From contig PLBY01000164.1 of NCBI GenBank assembly GCA_003134655.1, positions 1 through 61,883 of the forward strand: DNA of 61,883 nucleotides, read 5' to 3'. The stretch comes from Acidobacteriaceae bacterium (GTDB taxonomy: Bacteria; Acidobacteriota; Terriglobia; Terriglobales; Acidobacteriaceae). The notes below the pieces were generated by a model. The model was not told the DNA's origin. It saw only the letters and a program-made list of their open reading frames with translations, and did not search any database. A program made the position numbers and the translations under genes. Shown piece by piece: positions 54,866-61,883 of this stretch. How positions within the stretch are numbered: position 1 is the first letter of the stretch; every line of letters starts with the position of its first letter.

Positions 54866-56431
54866 ATGGGTATGAAGTTTCTGAGCAAGATCCTTGTACT
54901 TACGGGAAGCGCTTTGCTGCTGGGAATCGCTGCGCGCGCCCAAATGATTGACAATACGCAAGCCACCAACACGGCGGGCGCCGGTATTAACAAATCACTG
55001 ACAGATGAGGTCGCCGCTGGACGCGGCAGTGTCCTCACTCCCAACTCGTCGATCTACATCATCAATCGCGATCCCTACCGCTCGATTCGGCGGGGGCGTC
55101 AGCTGTTCCAGCGAAAGTTCACGCAGGCCCAAGGCCAGGGACCGAACGAAGGCGACGGGGTTGGCGATCTCAATACTGACATCGCCATTGGTGCCGGGTT
55201 GTCCGACAGTTGTGCCTCGTGCCACAGTCGCCCGCGGGGATCGGCGGGCGCCGGGGGGAACGTCGTAACCCGACCGGACAGCCGCGACTCTCCACATCTT
55301 TTTGGATTGGGGTTGAAAGAGATGCTGGCCGACGAGATCACAACTGACTTGCGCGGCACGCGCGATCTGGCGGTTGCGCAGGCGCAGCAGAGAAAAAAAT
55401 CTGTAACCCTGAAGCTGTTCAGCAAGGGCGTGCAGTATGGCAGCATTACCGGCAATCCAGACGGTTCTGTCGATGCGTCGAAGGTCGTGGGAGTCGATAC
55501 GGATCTTCGCGTGAAGCCGTTTTTTGCCGAGGGCTCGACGATTTCGATCCGCGAGTTCGTGGTGGGCGCACTGCACAAGGAGATGGGATTGGAGGCCTCT
55601 ACTGATCCCGACCTGCTTACCGCTAGCGCTGGCGGCCGCGTGACCACGCCTTCGGGCATGGTGCTGGATGGATCGAAAGATAAGATCAGTCCACCCCCCG
55701 CGCCGGACGCACAAAACGGAAATGAAATCGACCCGGCACTGGTCGATCATCTCGAGTTTTATCTGCTGAACTACTTCAAAGCGGCGCATTACCAGCAGAA
55801 CTCGACCACCGACAACGGACGTGCCGTTTTCAATAGAACTGGCTGCGCGTCCTGTCACATCGCAGATATGACGATCAATCATGATCGCCGCGTGGCCGAT
55901 GTCGAGACCGTGTATGACCCAGTGAACGGAGTGTTCAACAGCCTGTTCGCGACCGCGAGCACGCTGTATTACACGAAGGATGACGGCAGTGGACAACCAT
56001 TGTTGAAACTGCCGCTGGAAAATTCTTTCGTGGTGAAAGACATCTTTACGGACTTCAAGCGCCATGACCTGGGGACGAATTTCTACGAGCGTAACTGGGA
56101 TGGAACGCTGCAGACGCAGTTTCTGACCCGACCGTTGTGGGGTGTCGGAAGCACCGGGCCCTATGGTCACGACGGCCGCAGCATGACATTAAACGATGTC
56201 ATTCTCCGCCACGGCGGCGATGCCCTCACTGCTCGAAACGCGTTCGTCGCGTTGAAGCCCTACGATCAGAGCGCCCTGATCACGTTCTTGAACTCGCTGG
56301 TGCTGTTCCCGCCAGACGACACGGCTTCGAGTTTGGATCCAGCAGATCCAACCAAAGCCAATTTCCCGCAATTTGGTCATGGGAGCATCAAGCTGACGGT
56401 CCTATTTAACGATCCAACGGACCTGGAGTAG
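54866..56431 (+). CDS. Exported di-heme oxidoreductase (DHOR/DUF1111-like)
   Basis: The product is 521 residues from ATG 54866 (a second ATG two codons in). Signal peptide ILVLTGSALLLGIAARAQ. Two heme c motifs are visible, SCASCHSRPRG (about residue 117) and GCASCHIADM (about 331). The second half has RPLWGVGSTGPYGHDGRSMT, ALITFLNSLVLFPPDD, typical for the DHOR family that includes thiol oxidases and MauG/CcpA-like proteins. Probably periplasmic. It follows the kinase by 143 bp; whether it is in the same unit is unclear. Confidence 0.85.
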   Translation: MGMKFLSKILVLTGSALLLGIAARAQMIDNTQATNTAGAGINKSLTDEVAAGRGSVLTPNSSIYIINRDPYRSIRRGRQLFQRKFTQAQGQGPNEGDGVGDLNTDIAIGAGLSDSCASCHSRPRGSAGAGGNVVTRPDSRDSPHLFGLGLKEMLADEITTDLRGTRDLAVAQAQQRKKSVTLKLFSKGVQYGSITGNPDGSVDASKVVGVDTDLRVKPFFAEGSTISIREFVVGALHKEMGLEASTDPDLLTASAGGRVTTPSGMVLDGSKDKISPPPAPDAQNGNEIDPALVDHLEFYLLNYFKAAHYQQNSTTDNGRAVFNRTGCASCHIADMTINHDRRVADVETVYDPVNGVFNSLFATASTLYYTKDDGSGQPLLKLPLENSFVVKDIFTDFKRHDLGTNFYERNWDGTLQTQFLTRPLWGVGSTGPYGHDGRSMTLNDVILRHGGDALTARNAFVALKPYDQSALITFLNSLVLFPPDDTASSLDPADPTKANFPQFGHGSIKLTVLFNDPTDLE

Positions 56432-56588
56432 GTGGCCTGTCCAGCTCTGCGAGGGACTCTTTGCGGATGGCCGCCAGCGTTGATCGGAAGCGCCTCGGGA
56501 CAGACTTTCGCGTGGAGAGACCTCGATCCGAGGCGTTTTCGATAAGGAGGGTAGGAGGGAAGCCGCTAGCGTTTGCTGCGCCCGGAGG

Positions 56589-56879
56589 GACGACAGAAAG
56601 AGCTGCCTGATACCTCGTTCCTGGTGCCCATGCTTCGCACATTCGCGCGAAGCATGGGGCAGCCCACCTCGTGACGGTGCAAAGGTGGGCCATCCCCAAC
56701 CCTATCTGCCGGCGCTGCGCCACTGCACCCACACCGGCCGCCCGCTGGGGACACCCGACTTCGTTGCCGCTCTAGAAAAATCAACCCTCCGCCTCCTCGC
56801 TCCCCGCAAGGGACGCCGCCCCATCAAGTCCTCCACCGATTCCAGTCAGCCCAGCCTCACCTTTGTGGCATCGTTGGAC
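56589..56879 (+). mobile_element. REP hairpin plus RAYT C-terminal relic, copy A
   Basis: The block begins GACGACAGAAAGAGC. It has the hairpin CCCATGCTTCGC (56627-56638) / GCGAAGCATGGGG (56647-56659), a GCCCACCTCGTGACGGTGCA segment and then the coding remains of a REP-associated tyrosine transposase. Copy B at 59206 has the same order and about 90 per cent identity by eye. Confidence 0.75.
56703..56832 (+). pseudogene. C-terminal relic of a REP-associated (IS200-like) transposase, copy A
   Basis: The frame reads ALRHCTHTGRPLGTPDFVAA then LEKSTLRLLAPRKGRRPIKS. HTGRPLGxxxFVxxLE, then RLLxPRKxGRP, is the usual C-terminal end of RAYT transposases. The catalytic HUH and Tyr parts are absent. Confidence 0.7.
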
Positions 56880-57096
56880 ACTGGGGAACGTCCCGGCTTT
56901 TCCCGCGATTGGTCAACCGTCGAGCCAGATTCTAGCTTCGGCAGTTGACTTCTCTTTGTAACGAGTCTGGATTCATGCGGTTAGCGGTTGAGCTACGATT
57001 TACCTGCTGTGCATTGCCAACGGCGAGAAGACAACACTAGAAGTGGGACTGCAATGCGCCTCGTCTAACAATTGAGGCGCTTTGAGGAGTATCCCC

Positions 57097-57498
57097 ATGC
57101 CTTCCCGCACTTGCGCTCTATCCCTCGCCGCCCTGCTGGCTCTCTTGTTCCTTCCAGGCTGCGGCAACACTCTAAACCCCCTCTGCGGTAGTGCCAGGCC
57201 CGCGCCGCTGATCGGTTCACTCTCGCCAAGCACAATGGCTTTCGCTGACCTGCAGCAGGGCGACACGCTGATCGTGAACGGGAGCCACTTTGTTTCCTCA
57301 ACCCAGGTCGTCATCAACACCACGCCTCTGAGCGCGACAGTCGTCAGCGATCATGAATTGAAAGTAAAGCTTTCAAGCGACGTGATCTCCGGTCCGGGAA
57401 CAGTGAAGGTGAGCGTGGTTACTCCCAGTGGGAACGCCGGCGACGTGGGCTGCACCAGCGGAGGTACCAGCAGCGTACTCTCATTAACCGTCAACTAA
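57097..57498 (+). CDS. Lipoprotein with an IPT-like domain
   Basis: The product is 133 residues. ATG 57097 has GAGGAG upstream. Signal with lipobox LFLPGCG, so Cys-anchored in a membrane. The rest is one IPT/TIG-type beta domain: PLIGSLSPSTMAFADLQQGD, TLIVNGSHFVSSTQVVINTT, and GTVKVSVVTPSGNAGD. Function is unknown. The gene is short compared with the FG-GAP proteins that carry similar domains. Confidence 0.8.
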   Translation: MPSRTCALSLAALLALLFLPGCGNTLNPLCGSARPAPLIGSLSPSTMAFADLQQGDTLIVNGSHFVSSTQVVINTTPLSATVVSDHELKVKLSSDVISGPGTVKVSVVTPSGNAGDVGCTSGGTSSVLSLTVN

Positions 57499-57538
57499 GC
57501 TCTGGCCTGAAAAGAGGATCACTCTGTCAGAAACCGGT

Positions 57539-57748
57539 GTGCCCCGCAAGCTGGTATGGGTCGAACAAGCCCGTTTTCGCGGTTTTGCATGTTCGGAATG
57601 CTCCTGGCAGTTTGATTCCTCTGCTGCGCCCAAGGCTAAGTCTTTCGATGAAATGATGCGGAACTTCGAGGTGCAGCGCGACCAGGAGTTTACATCTCAT
57701 GTTTGCGCCGATCACCCGAGAAGCGGGGGCGGAAAGCGCTCCATTTAG
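57539..57748 (+). CDS. Small Cys/His protein
   Basis: The product is 69 residues from GTG 57539. FACSECSWQFDSSAAP, then FDEMMRNFEVQRDQEFTSHV and CADHP form a pattern (CxxC ... HxCxxH) suggestive of a zinc site. Short proteins like this are common in Acidobacteria, but no function is known. It is 28 bp upstream of the next gene. Confidence 0.6.
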   Translation: MPRKLVWVEQARFRGFACSECSWQFDSSAAPKAKSFDEMMRNFEVQRDQEFTSHVCADHPRSGGGKRSI

Positions 57749-57776
57749 TTCAAACTTGATGCGCCGGAGGTGATAT

Positions 57777-58778
57777 ATGAGGTCCACATTGGTGCATGCG
57801 GCCCTGGCAGTTACCGTGCTAGGCCTGGTCGTTCTCCCTCTGAGTCTGGGCGCCAGCGCGCGGGATGTCGTCCTGCCCGCCGGTACTCTTTTGCAATGCA
57901 CCCTCAATGAACCCAACTTTTCCTCAGCCACGGCAGACGTCGGGGACCCCGTGCTTTGCCACTTGCGTGGCCAGACCGAGTTCGGTCAGCAGGCCTTTCC
58001 ACGTGGAAGCTATCTGGTCGGCCATCTCGAATCGGCCAAGGATCCCGGCCACCTCTGGGGCAAGGGCAGTCTGAAGCTGCAGTTCGATCGCATCGGCCTG
58101 CCCAGCGGAGATTTGCCCTTGGAAGCCAAGGTCATCGCAACCCGCGGCTACAAAGTCGATAAAGCGGGCAAGATCGACGGCAAAGGACACGCCAAGCGCG
58201 ATGTCGTCGAATGGATGCTGCCGCCATTGTGGCCGTGGAAGGTGATCATGCTGCCGGCGCGCGGTCCACGTCCCCAACTGAAGGGCGAAACCGTCCTCAG
58301 TTTGCGCCTGATGGATGATATTCAGATCCCGCAACTGGCGCAGACCTTCGGCCCGAACTGGCACTTCTTTGGCCGCCTGCAGAATGAGTCCTTCCGTGAT
58401 GCGCAGGCAAGTAGCACTCGGCCTCAACTTGCCATGCGCGAAGTCGGCTCCGCCAGGAATAACGATCAGCCGCCTCAAACCATTCCGCAGGCCTCCTACG
58501 CCACCTACATCTCGCGCGATGTCATACCGACGAGTCCAGCAAGCATCGCGAACCTACCCGGCATGTCCGTCATCGTCCTGAACACCGGCACCATCCTGTC
58601 CGTCAGCGGTTACGGCTACCAGAACAGCCGCATCACGTACTCCCTCATCGGCGGAGGAAGTGGGGTCATCAGTACCGACGAAGTCGACTGGGCCACGACC
58701 ACTCGCATCAACGCCCAGCGCGGCGTGCGCCTCACCCTGCGCAGCGGAGGAAGCATCCCGGAGGCCTCGGAATTCTAA
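57777..58778 (+). CDS. Exported protein of unknown function
   Basis: The product is 333 residues. Signal peptide LVHAALAVTVLGLVVLPLSLGASA. The body has beta-rich parts (VVLPAGTLLQCTLNEPNFSS, AFPRGSYLVGHLESAKDPGH, LKLQFDRIGLPSGDLPLEAK) resembling proteins whose promoter-independent roles are unknown. GASARDVVLPAGTxLxCxL... recalls the PAAR-free pilus-associated DUF type, but I do not recognise it. The C-terminus has SVIVLNTGTILSVSGYGYQN. ATG 57777 has GGAGGTGAT well placed. Confidence 0.65.
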   Translation: MRSTLVHAALAVTVLGLVVLPLSLGASARDVVLPAGTLLQCTLNEPNFSSATADVGDPVLCHLRGQTEFGQQAFPRGSYLVGHLESAKDPGHLWGKGSLKLQFDRIGLPSGDLPLEAKVIATRGYKVDKAGKIDGKGHAKRDVVEWMLPPLWPWKVIMLPARGPRPQLKGETVLSLRLMDDIQIPQLAQTFGPNWHFFGRLQNESFRDAQASSTRPQLAMREVGSARNNDQPPQTIPQASYATYISRDVIPTSPASIANLPGMSVIVLNTGTILSVSGYGYQNSRITYSLIGGGSGVISTDEVDWATTTRINAQRGVRLTLRSGGSIPEASEF

Positions 58779-58890
58779 CCATTCGAGCTTGTTTCCGCGT
58801 GCGCGCGCGTACGTCCGAGCGATCGGCGACACCCACGCAAACCGGCGATTGGCCCACCCTTCTTTGTTCTTCTGGAGTCACCACAACTGA

Positions 58891-58930
58891 GGCTGCCCCA
58901 CCCTTGCGTTCTTGGCAAGGGTGGGAACCT
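58891..58930. repeat. REP-like hairpin CCCACCCTTGC
   Basis: CCCACCCTTGC (58897-58907) pairs with GCAAGGGTGGG (58915-58925); loop GTTCTTG. Confidence 0.75.
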
Positions 58931-59009
58931 CGGACCTATACGTCCAGTCCTTCGGTTTGAAGATCGAGCCCCGTGCCGCCCACCCTTTCGCACAGATCGC
59001 GAAAGAGCC

Positions 59010-59103
59010 TGCCCTGAGCGGAGTCGAAGAGCCTGCCCTGAGCGAAGCCGAAGGGATCCCTGCACTCACGATGCTCGTGGAGGGACGGACGCCTCGTCCG
59101 TCC
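59010..59103. repeat. GCCTGCCCTGAGCGAAGCCG words and a GGACGGACG palindrome
   Basis: Two copies of the CCTGCCCTGAGCG(G/A)AG word lie in tandem (59010-59055), with a third at 59180. The palindrome GGACGGACG..CGTCCGTCC is at 59083-59103. Confidence 0.6.
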
Positions 59104-59205
59104 AGGTTTTGACTTAAGCTCTGGATCTATGACGTATGTGGCGCGGGTGCCCGATCCCAGCCGCGCCTTTTGCGGCCAGAGCCTGCCCTGAGCGAAGCCG
59201 AAGGG

Positions 59206-59495
59206 GACGACAGAAAAAGCCGATGGATACCATCGTTCCTGGTGCCCATGCTTCGCACATCGCGCGAAGCATGGGGCAGCCCACGTCGTGACAGTGCAAA
59301 GGTGGGCCATCCCCAACCCGATCTGGCGGCGCTGCGCCACTGCACACCACCCCGGCCGCCGCTGGGCACACCCGACTTCGTTGCCGCTCTAGAAAACTCA
59401 ACCCTCCGCCACCTCGCTCCCCGCAAGGGAGGCCGCCCCATCCAGTCCTCCTCCGATTCCAGTCAGCCCAGCCTCACCTTTGTGGCATAGTTGGA
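59206..59495 (+). mobile_element. REP hairpin plus RAYT C-terminal relic, copy B
   Basis: GACGACAGAAAAAGCC, then the hairpin CCCATGCTTCGC (59245-59256) / GCGAAGCATGGGG (59263-59275), then GCCCACGTCGTGACAGTGC and the transposase scrap. It is the second copy of the block at 56589. Confidence 0.75.
59325..59452 (+). pseudogene. C-terminal relic of a REP-associated transposase, copy B
   Basis: The frame reads ALRHCTPPRPPLGTPDFVAA, then LENSTLRHLAPRKGGRPIQS. Same remnant as copy A with a few substitutions. Confidence 0.68.
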
Positions 59496-59606
59496 AACCG
59501 GGGGAACGTCTCGTCTGTCCCCGGGCTTTCCTGGGTGTGAATTGCATGCGGAAGACGGCAATTGGTACTGGGCTGTGGGTGTGTTGACTGAAGGGCAAGC
59601 GTGATT

Positions 59607-60413
59607 TCACTCACTGTAGCTTGTCACGGAGACAGGCTTGCCTGGTTGCAGGGTTGCAACGACAAATGGTGGCCCGACCTGTTTCGGATTAGCTTTGGCT
59701 TCCAGAGAGATCGCGGAACGAACAGTATTACGCAATTCATCAAGACTGACTTTGCCTCCATCGCGGAGTTTGGAAAAACTTCCGTTCGTGAGAACGAACA
59801 TCTTGTGATAACAATCGCCATCCCCGCTGAACGCTTTATCAATCTGGCCCATTTTCCCCGCACCGTAGCGGATGAACGGATTTATTGGGGAATCCCTGTC
59901 AGGGTAGGTAGTCCCATCGAAGACAATGTTCCACTCTGGACCGTTCGTGTGACTGGTCAACGTCATCCTGATTCGCTTTCTAATCACGAGCATTTCTTCG
60001 TGGAAGGCGGAGGCGACGAGGAAGTCTGCCAAGTATCCCTTTTTGGAATCACATTGGAACTTATAAAATTCGCGGATTATCTCTTCGCGCCGGATAAGCT
60101 CAATGAATGGGTGGGTAGTCTCGATGAAGTTAACAATCGTCATGGCGTTGGCGTTCAATTCGATTCGTGGATCCGCTTCAATTTCTGCCATCCATTGATC
60201 TGCCCGATACAAAACGCTGTCGGAACCTTCTGTCTTCTCGGGCAAATTAAGAATGCCGAGGCCCTCGCATGCGATAACGGAGTCGCCGACTACGTGCAGT
60301 TTGCGGAAAATCTCCATCTGTCCATCAGGATGCCGCGCCATGCTGTCCGCGCCTATAGTGATTCCATCATTCGTGGTGATGCCGAAGATCGTCGTGCCAC
60401 AATTCGCTGTCAT
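59607..60413 (-). CDS. Proteasome-like Ntn-hydrolase
   Basis: The product is 268 residues. The N-terminus MTANCG-TTIFGITTNDGITIGADSMA resembles beta subunits of the 20S proteasome: taking T7 as T1 after processing, Asp lies at 17 (GAD) and Lys at 32 (FRK), near the K33 position. The C-terminal part has LRNTVRSAISLEAKANPKQV and PFVVATLQPGKPV. No signal peptide. It is not HslV (too long, different) and differs from Anbu in the start. The gene is visibly poorer in GC than its neighbours, which suggests acquisition. Substrate and partner are unknown. Confidence 0.65.
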   Translation of the reverse strand: MTANCGTTIFGITTNDGITIGADSMARHPDGQMEIFRKLHVVGDSVIACEGLGILNLPEKTEGSDSVLYRADQWMAEIEADPRIELNANAMTIVNFIETTHPFIELIRREEIIREFYKFQCDSKKGYLADFLVASAFHEEMLVIRKRIRMTLTSHTNGPEWNIVFDGTTYPDRDSPINPFIRYGAGKMGQIDKAFSGDGDCYHKMFVLTNGSFSKLRDGGKVSLDELRNTVRSAISLEAKANPKQVGPPFVVATLQPGKPVSVTSYSE

Positions 60414-60550
60414 TTACGCCCCGTATCTCTAGACTTTATGTCGTCGTCAGGAGTTCAGCAATCGACCAGACGTGATCGGTTATCCCCGCAGCCATCGCAG
60501 GACTAGGCGGGTGGCCCACCTTTAACGATCTTTGCGTGCTCCATTCGCAC

Positions 60551-60590
60551 TGAGGGTGCCCCATCCTTGCGTTTTTTGCAAGGGTGGGCG
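60551..60590. repeat. REP-like hairpin CCCATCCTTGC
   Basis: CCCATCCTTGC (60560-60570) pairs with GCAAGGGTGGG (60578-60588), with one G-T pair, around a GTTTTTT loop. Confidence 0.75.
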
Positions 60591-60688
60591 GCGATGCTGC
60601 GTGCGCTATTTGATTTTGTTGTGGACACGTGATCAAACCCACGTGGCGCCGGGGGGCTGGCCCACTCTTGCATCACCACGAAAAAGGC

Positions 60689-60720
60689 TGCGCCACCTTT
60701 CGAGATTTTCGAAAGGTGGG
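60689..60720. repeat. REP-like hairpin CCACCTTTCGA
   Basis: CCACCTTTCGA (60693-60703) pairs perfectly with TCGAAAGGTGG (60709-60719). Confidence 0.75.
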
Positions 60721-60882
60721 CACCACGAACCCCGACGCCACGATCGCTTTACAGACAACTCCCGATTCTATGTTTATTCCGCCGCCGCGCGCGGAACGAG
60801 AGCGCGGAAAAATCGGGGACAGACGGGACGTACCCCAATCTAAGAGAATCGAGATCACGCTTAATCTTGCTAAGTCCTGCGA

Positions 60883-60894
60883 TATAATATGCCC
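60883..60894 (+). promoter_or_regulatory. -10 box of a leaderless antitoxin gene
   Basis: TATAAT (60883-60888) is followed by six bases and ATG 60895. Transcription would begin at or next to the A of the ATG. No Shine-Dalgarno exists and the -35 region (about 60860) is weak. Confidence 0.55.
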
Positions 60895-61149
60895 ATGCGA
60901 AACACCCGCACCCTCTCCGTAACCCTGCCCCCCGACATGCTGAAGCGCGCCCAGTCCATCGCCAAACGGGAGAGCCGCACCATGAGCGAACTCATCCGCG
61001 AGGCCCTTCGCCACTACGAACGCCGCTCCTGGTGGGACGACATCAACGCCTACGGCCACTCCAAAGCCGATCGCCAAGGCATCCGCGAACAGGACGTCGA
61101 CCGCCTCGTCCACGAACTGCGCGCCAGCAAACGCGCCACTAAGAAATGA
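60895..61149 (+). CDS. Ribbon-helix-helix (CopG-like) antitoxin
   Basis: The product is 84 residues from ATG 60895 (another ATG six bases earlier). The RHH is clear: TRTLSVTLPPDMLKRAQSIA, then MSELIREALRHYERR. The C-terminal half is Asp/Arg-rich (ADRQGIREQDVDRLVHEL), as in toxin-neutralising tails. It overlaps the PIN gene by ATGA. RHH proteins repress their own operon; a likely operator would be near 60870-60900. Confidence 0.88.
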   Translation: MRNTRTLSVTLPPDMLKRAQSIAKRESRTMSELIREALRHYERRSWWDDINAYGHSKADRQGIREQDVDRLVHELRASKRATKK

Positions 61150-61553
61150 TCCGAATCGTTCTCGACACGAACGTGATCGTGTCAGCCCTGGTCTTCGGCG
61201 GCGTGCCCCGAGGCGTCCTCGAACTCGCCGAAGCCGGACAATGCGAACTCTTCTACTCCGAGCCCATCCAAACCGAAGTCCGCCGCGTCCTCGCCGAAAA
61301 GTTCGACTGGCCGCAAGCCATGATCGACGAAGTCTTGCCGGTCGTCTGGAGCATGGGCAAAGTCGTCACGCCCCGCATTACTCTCAACGCCGTCCCCGCC
61401 GATCCCGATGACAACCGCATCCTTGAGTGCGCCGTCGCAGCCCGCGCTCAGGTCATCGTGTCCGGTGACCGCCACCTTCTGGACCTGCGGGACTACAAAT
61501 CCATCTCCATCGTCACGCCGCGCCAGTTCCTCGAACTCTTCATCTCCCTCTAA
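61146..61553 (+). CDS. PIN-domain toxin (putative TA component, TIGR00305-like)
   Basis: The product is 135 residues. The N-terminal LDTNVIVSALVFGGVPRGVL, with the first Asp, YSEPIQTEVRRVLAEKF with the Glu, and PADPDDNRILECAVAARAQV then IVSGDRHLLDL, with the C-terminal Asp, form the acidic site of PIN ribonucleases. It would cleave RNA, and the RHH protein is its antitoxin. Translation is coupled to it by ATGA. Confidence 0.9.
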   Translation: MIRIVLDTNVIVSALVFGGVPRGVLELAEAGQCELFYSEPIQTEVRRVLAEKFDWPQAMIDEVLPVVWSMGKVVTPRITLNAVPADPDDNRILECAVAARAQVIVSGDRHLLDLRDYKSISIVTPRQFLELFISL

Positions 61554-61628
61554 CCTCCCGGGCGTTTTCCACAGAACTTTATTTCATTCCTGTGACGGAT
61601 GACCTTACTGAGAAATCTCCACAGTACA

Positions 61629-61660
61629 AATTGGGAGTATGCCCGAACGCACTCCCAATC
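61629..61660. repeat. Hairpin with a start codon in its loop
   Basis: ATTGGGAGT (61630-61638) pairs with ACTCCCAAT (61651-61659), nine base pairs, around a 12-base loop that opens with ATG (61639). It may be the terminator of the TA unit. Confidence 0.45.
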
Positions 61661-61883
61661 ACTCCACCATCCCCCGTAGCGACGGACGCATTCGTCCGTC
61701 CGCAAACCCAGATCAGAGCACCTCGCTTTCCCGCCAGCAATCGCTCGCCGACGTCCGCGCCAACATTAAGTCCCTTATTTACAAGAATTTAGTCGCAAGT
61801 CCAATCTTTCCAAGATTATACGCGGACCTCGTCCTGCACTACGCCCCTAACTCCCCTGCTGCCAAGATCTTAGCGCCACACTA
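61639..61883 (+). CDS. Possible partial gene, unrecognised
   Basis: An open frame of 81 codons runs from ATG 61639 to the window end. It starts PERTPNHSTIPRSDGRIRPS and later has SLADVRANIKSLIYKN and FPRLYADLVLHYAPNSPAAK. No family is recognised. It includes the dispersed palindrome GACGGACGCATTCGTCCGTC (61681-61700). The start is weakly supported. Confidence 0.3.
   Translation, partial: MPERTPNHSTIPRSDGRIRPSANPDQSTSLSRQQSLADVRANIKSLIYKNLVASPIFPRLYADLVLHYAPNSPAAKILAPH
61681..61700. repeat. Dispersed GACGGACG palindrome
   Basis: GACGGACG-CATT-CGTCCGTC: an 8-bp perfect stem, related to 31241 and 59083. Confidence 0.6.

Larger units (their letters stand above)
56432..57096. other. 665-bp gap with REP hairpin and transposase scrap
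   Basis: 56589-56879 is a 290-bp block almost identical to 59206-59495. The rest shows no gene with family features; 56950-57090 has GAGGCGC words (57073-57078) before the next start. Confidence 0.6.
58779..59606. other. 828-bp repeat region, no gene
   Basis: It contains the hairpin at 58897, GCCTGCCCTGAGCGAAGCCG words (59010-59055 and 59180-59204), the palindrome at 59083-59103 and the 290-bp block 59206-59495. No other coding frame has family features. Confidence 0.6.
60414..60888. other. 475-bp gap with two hairpins and the TA promoter
   Basis: Two REP-like hairpins (listed) and the -10 box TATAAT at 60883 are the only structures seen. Confidence 0.55.

Noticed and set aside
59601..60506. 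Plus-strand frame over the Ntn-hydrolase
   Set aside because: It is antisense to a gene with recognisable T1/D17 pattern and has no family features.

Overview
The window reads as a chromosomal piece of a soil acidobacterium of the Koribacter/Terriglobia type, probably from a draft or metagenome assembly. The basis is GC-rich coding with dense intergenic palindromic repeats, two TIGR03435-type secreted domains (a family concentrated in Acidobacteria), BlaI/M56 regulation, GloVer-repeat and FG-GAP/IPT secreted proteins, and large Ser/Thr kinases. No rRNA, tRNA, CRISPR array or intact insertion sequence was seen.

Layout. 1-5600 is a translation/RNA cluster: nusA (5' end missing), infB, a DUF503 gene, rbfA and nrnA. 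5705-7345 is an ArnT/GT39-like membrane glycosyltransferase. 7484-10390 (minus) is a four-gene 2-oxoacid:ferredoxin oxidoreductase operon (korDABC order) behind two CRP/FNR-type palindromes shared with a divergent GNAT gene. 11825-19576 is mostly minus-strand housekeeping: small membrane proteins, an M24 peptidase, an AlkD-like protein, an MFS carrier, a YggU-like and a YggS-like protein and an OPT transporter, plus a relic of a DUF1624 acyltransferase. 19718-26855 holds a broken ankyrin gene, a GloVer protein with an internal stop, DUF4242, a kinase-ATPase-TPR protein and OsmC. 27039-29548 holds a zinc-ribbon protein, ComF, an HNH nuclease and a broken four-helix-bundle gene, separated by TTTCAAGG-word repeats.

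29581-50450 is dominated by exported proteins: an outer-membrane-lipoprotein-like protein, an S9 peptidase (frameshifted), a matrixin-like protein without its zinc motif (frameshifted), the blaI-M56/TIGR03435 regulatory pair with a separate TIGR03435 protein, two FG-GAP proteins, a Tat-exported amidase and GloVer proteins. 51101-54722 is an ECF sigma factor translationally close to a Pkn-type kinase. It is followed by a di-heme oxidase, a lipoprotein and two small unknowns. 56432-60888 is repeat-rich, with two 290-bp copies of a REP hairpin plus a C-terminal scrap of a REP-associated transposase, around a proteasome-like Ntn-hydrolase gene of different composition. A RHH/PIN toxin-antitoxin pair ends the window.

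Three features stand out as possibly undescribed. (1) A BlaR1-like sensor whose extracytoplasmic domain is TIGR03435, beside a free secreted TIGR03435 protein and BlaI-type operators. (2) A class of intergenic inverted repeats built from a different short tandem word at each locus. (3) A stand-alone proteasome-like Ntn-hydrolase. Five genes are each interrupted by one single-base lesion, mostly near G/C runs, so sequencing error must be excluded before calling them pseudogenes.
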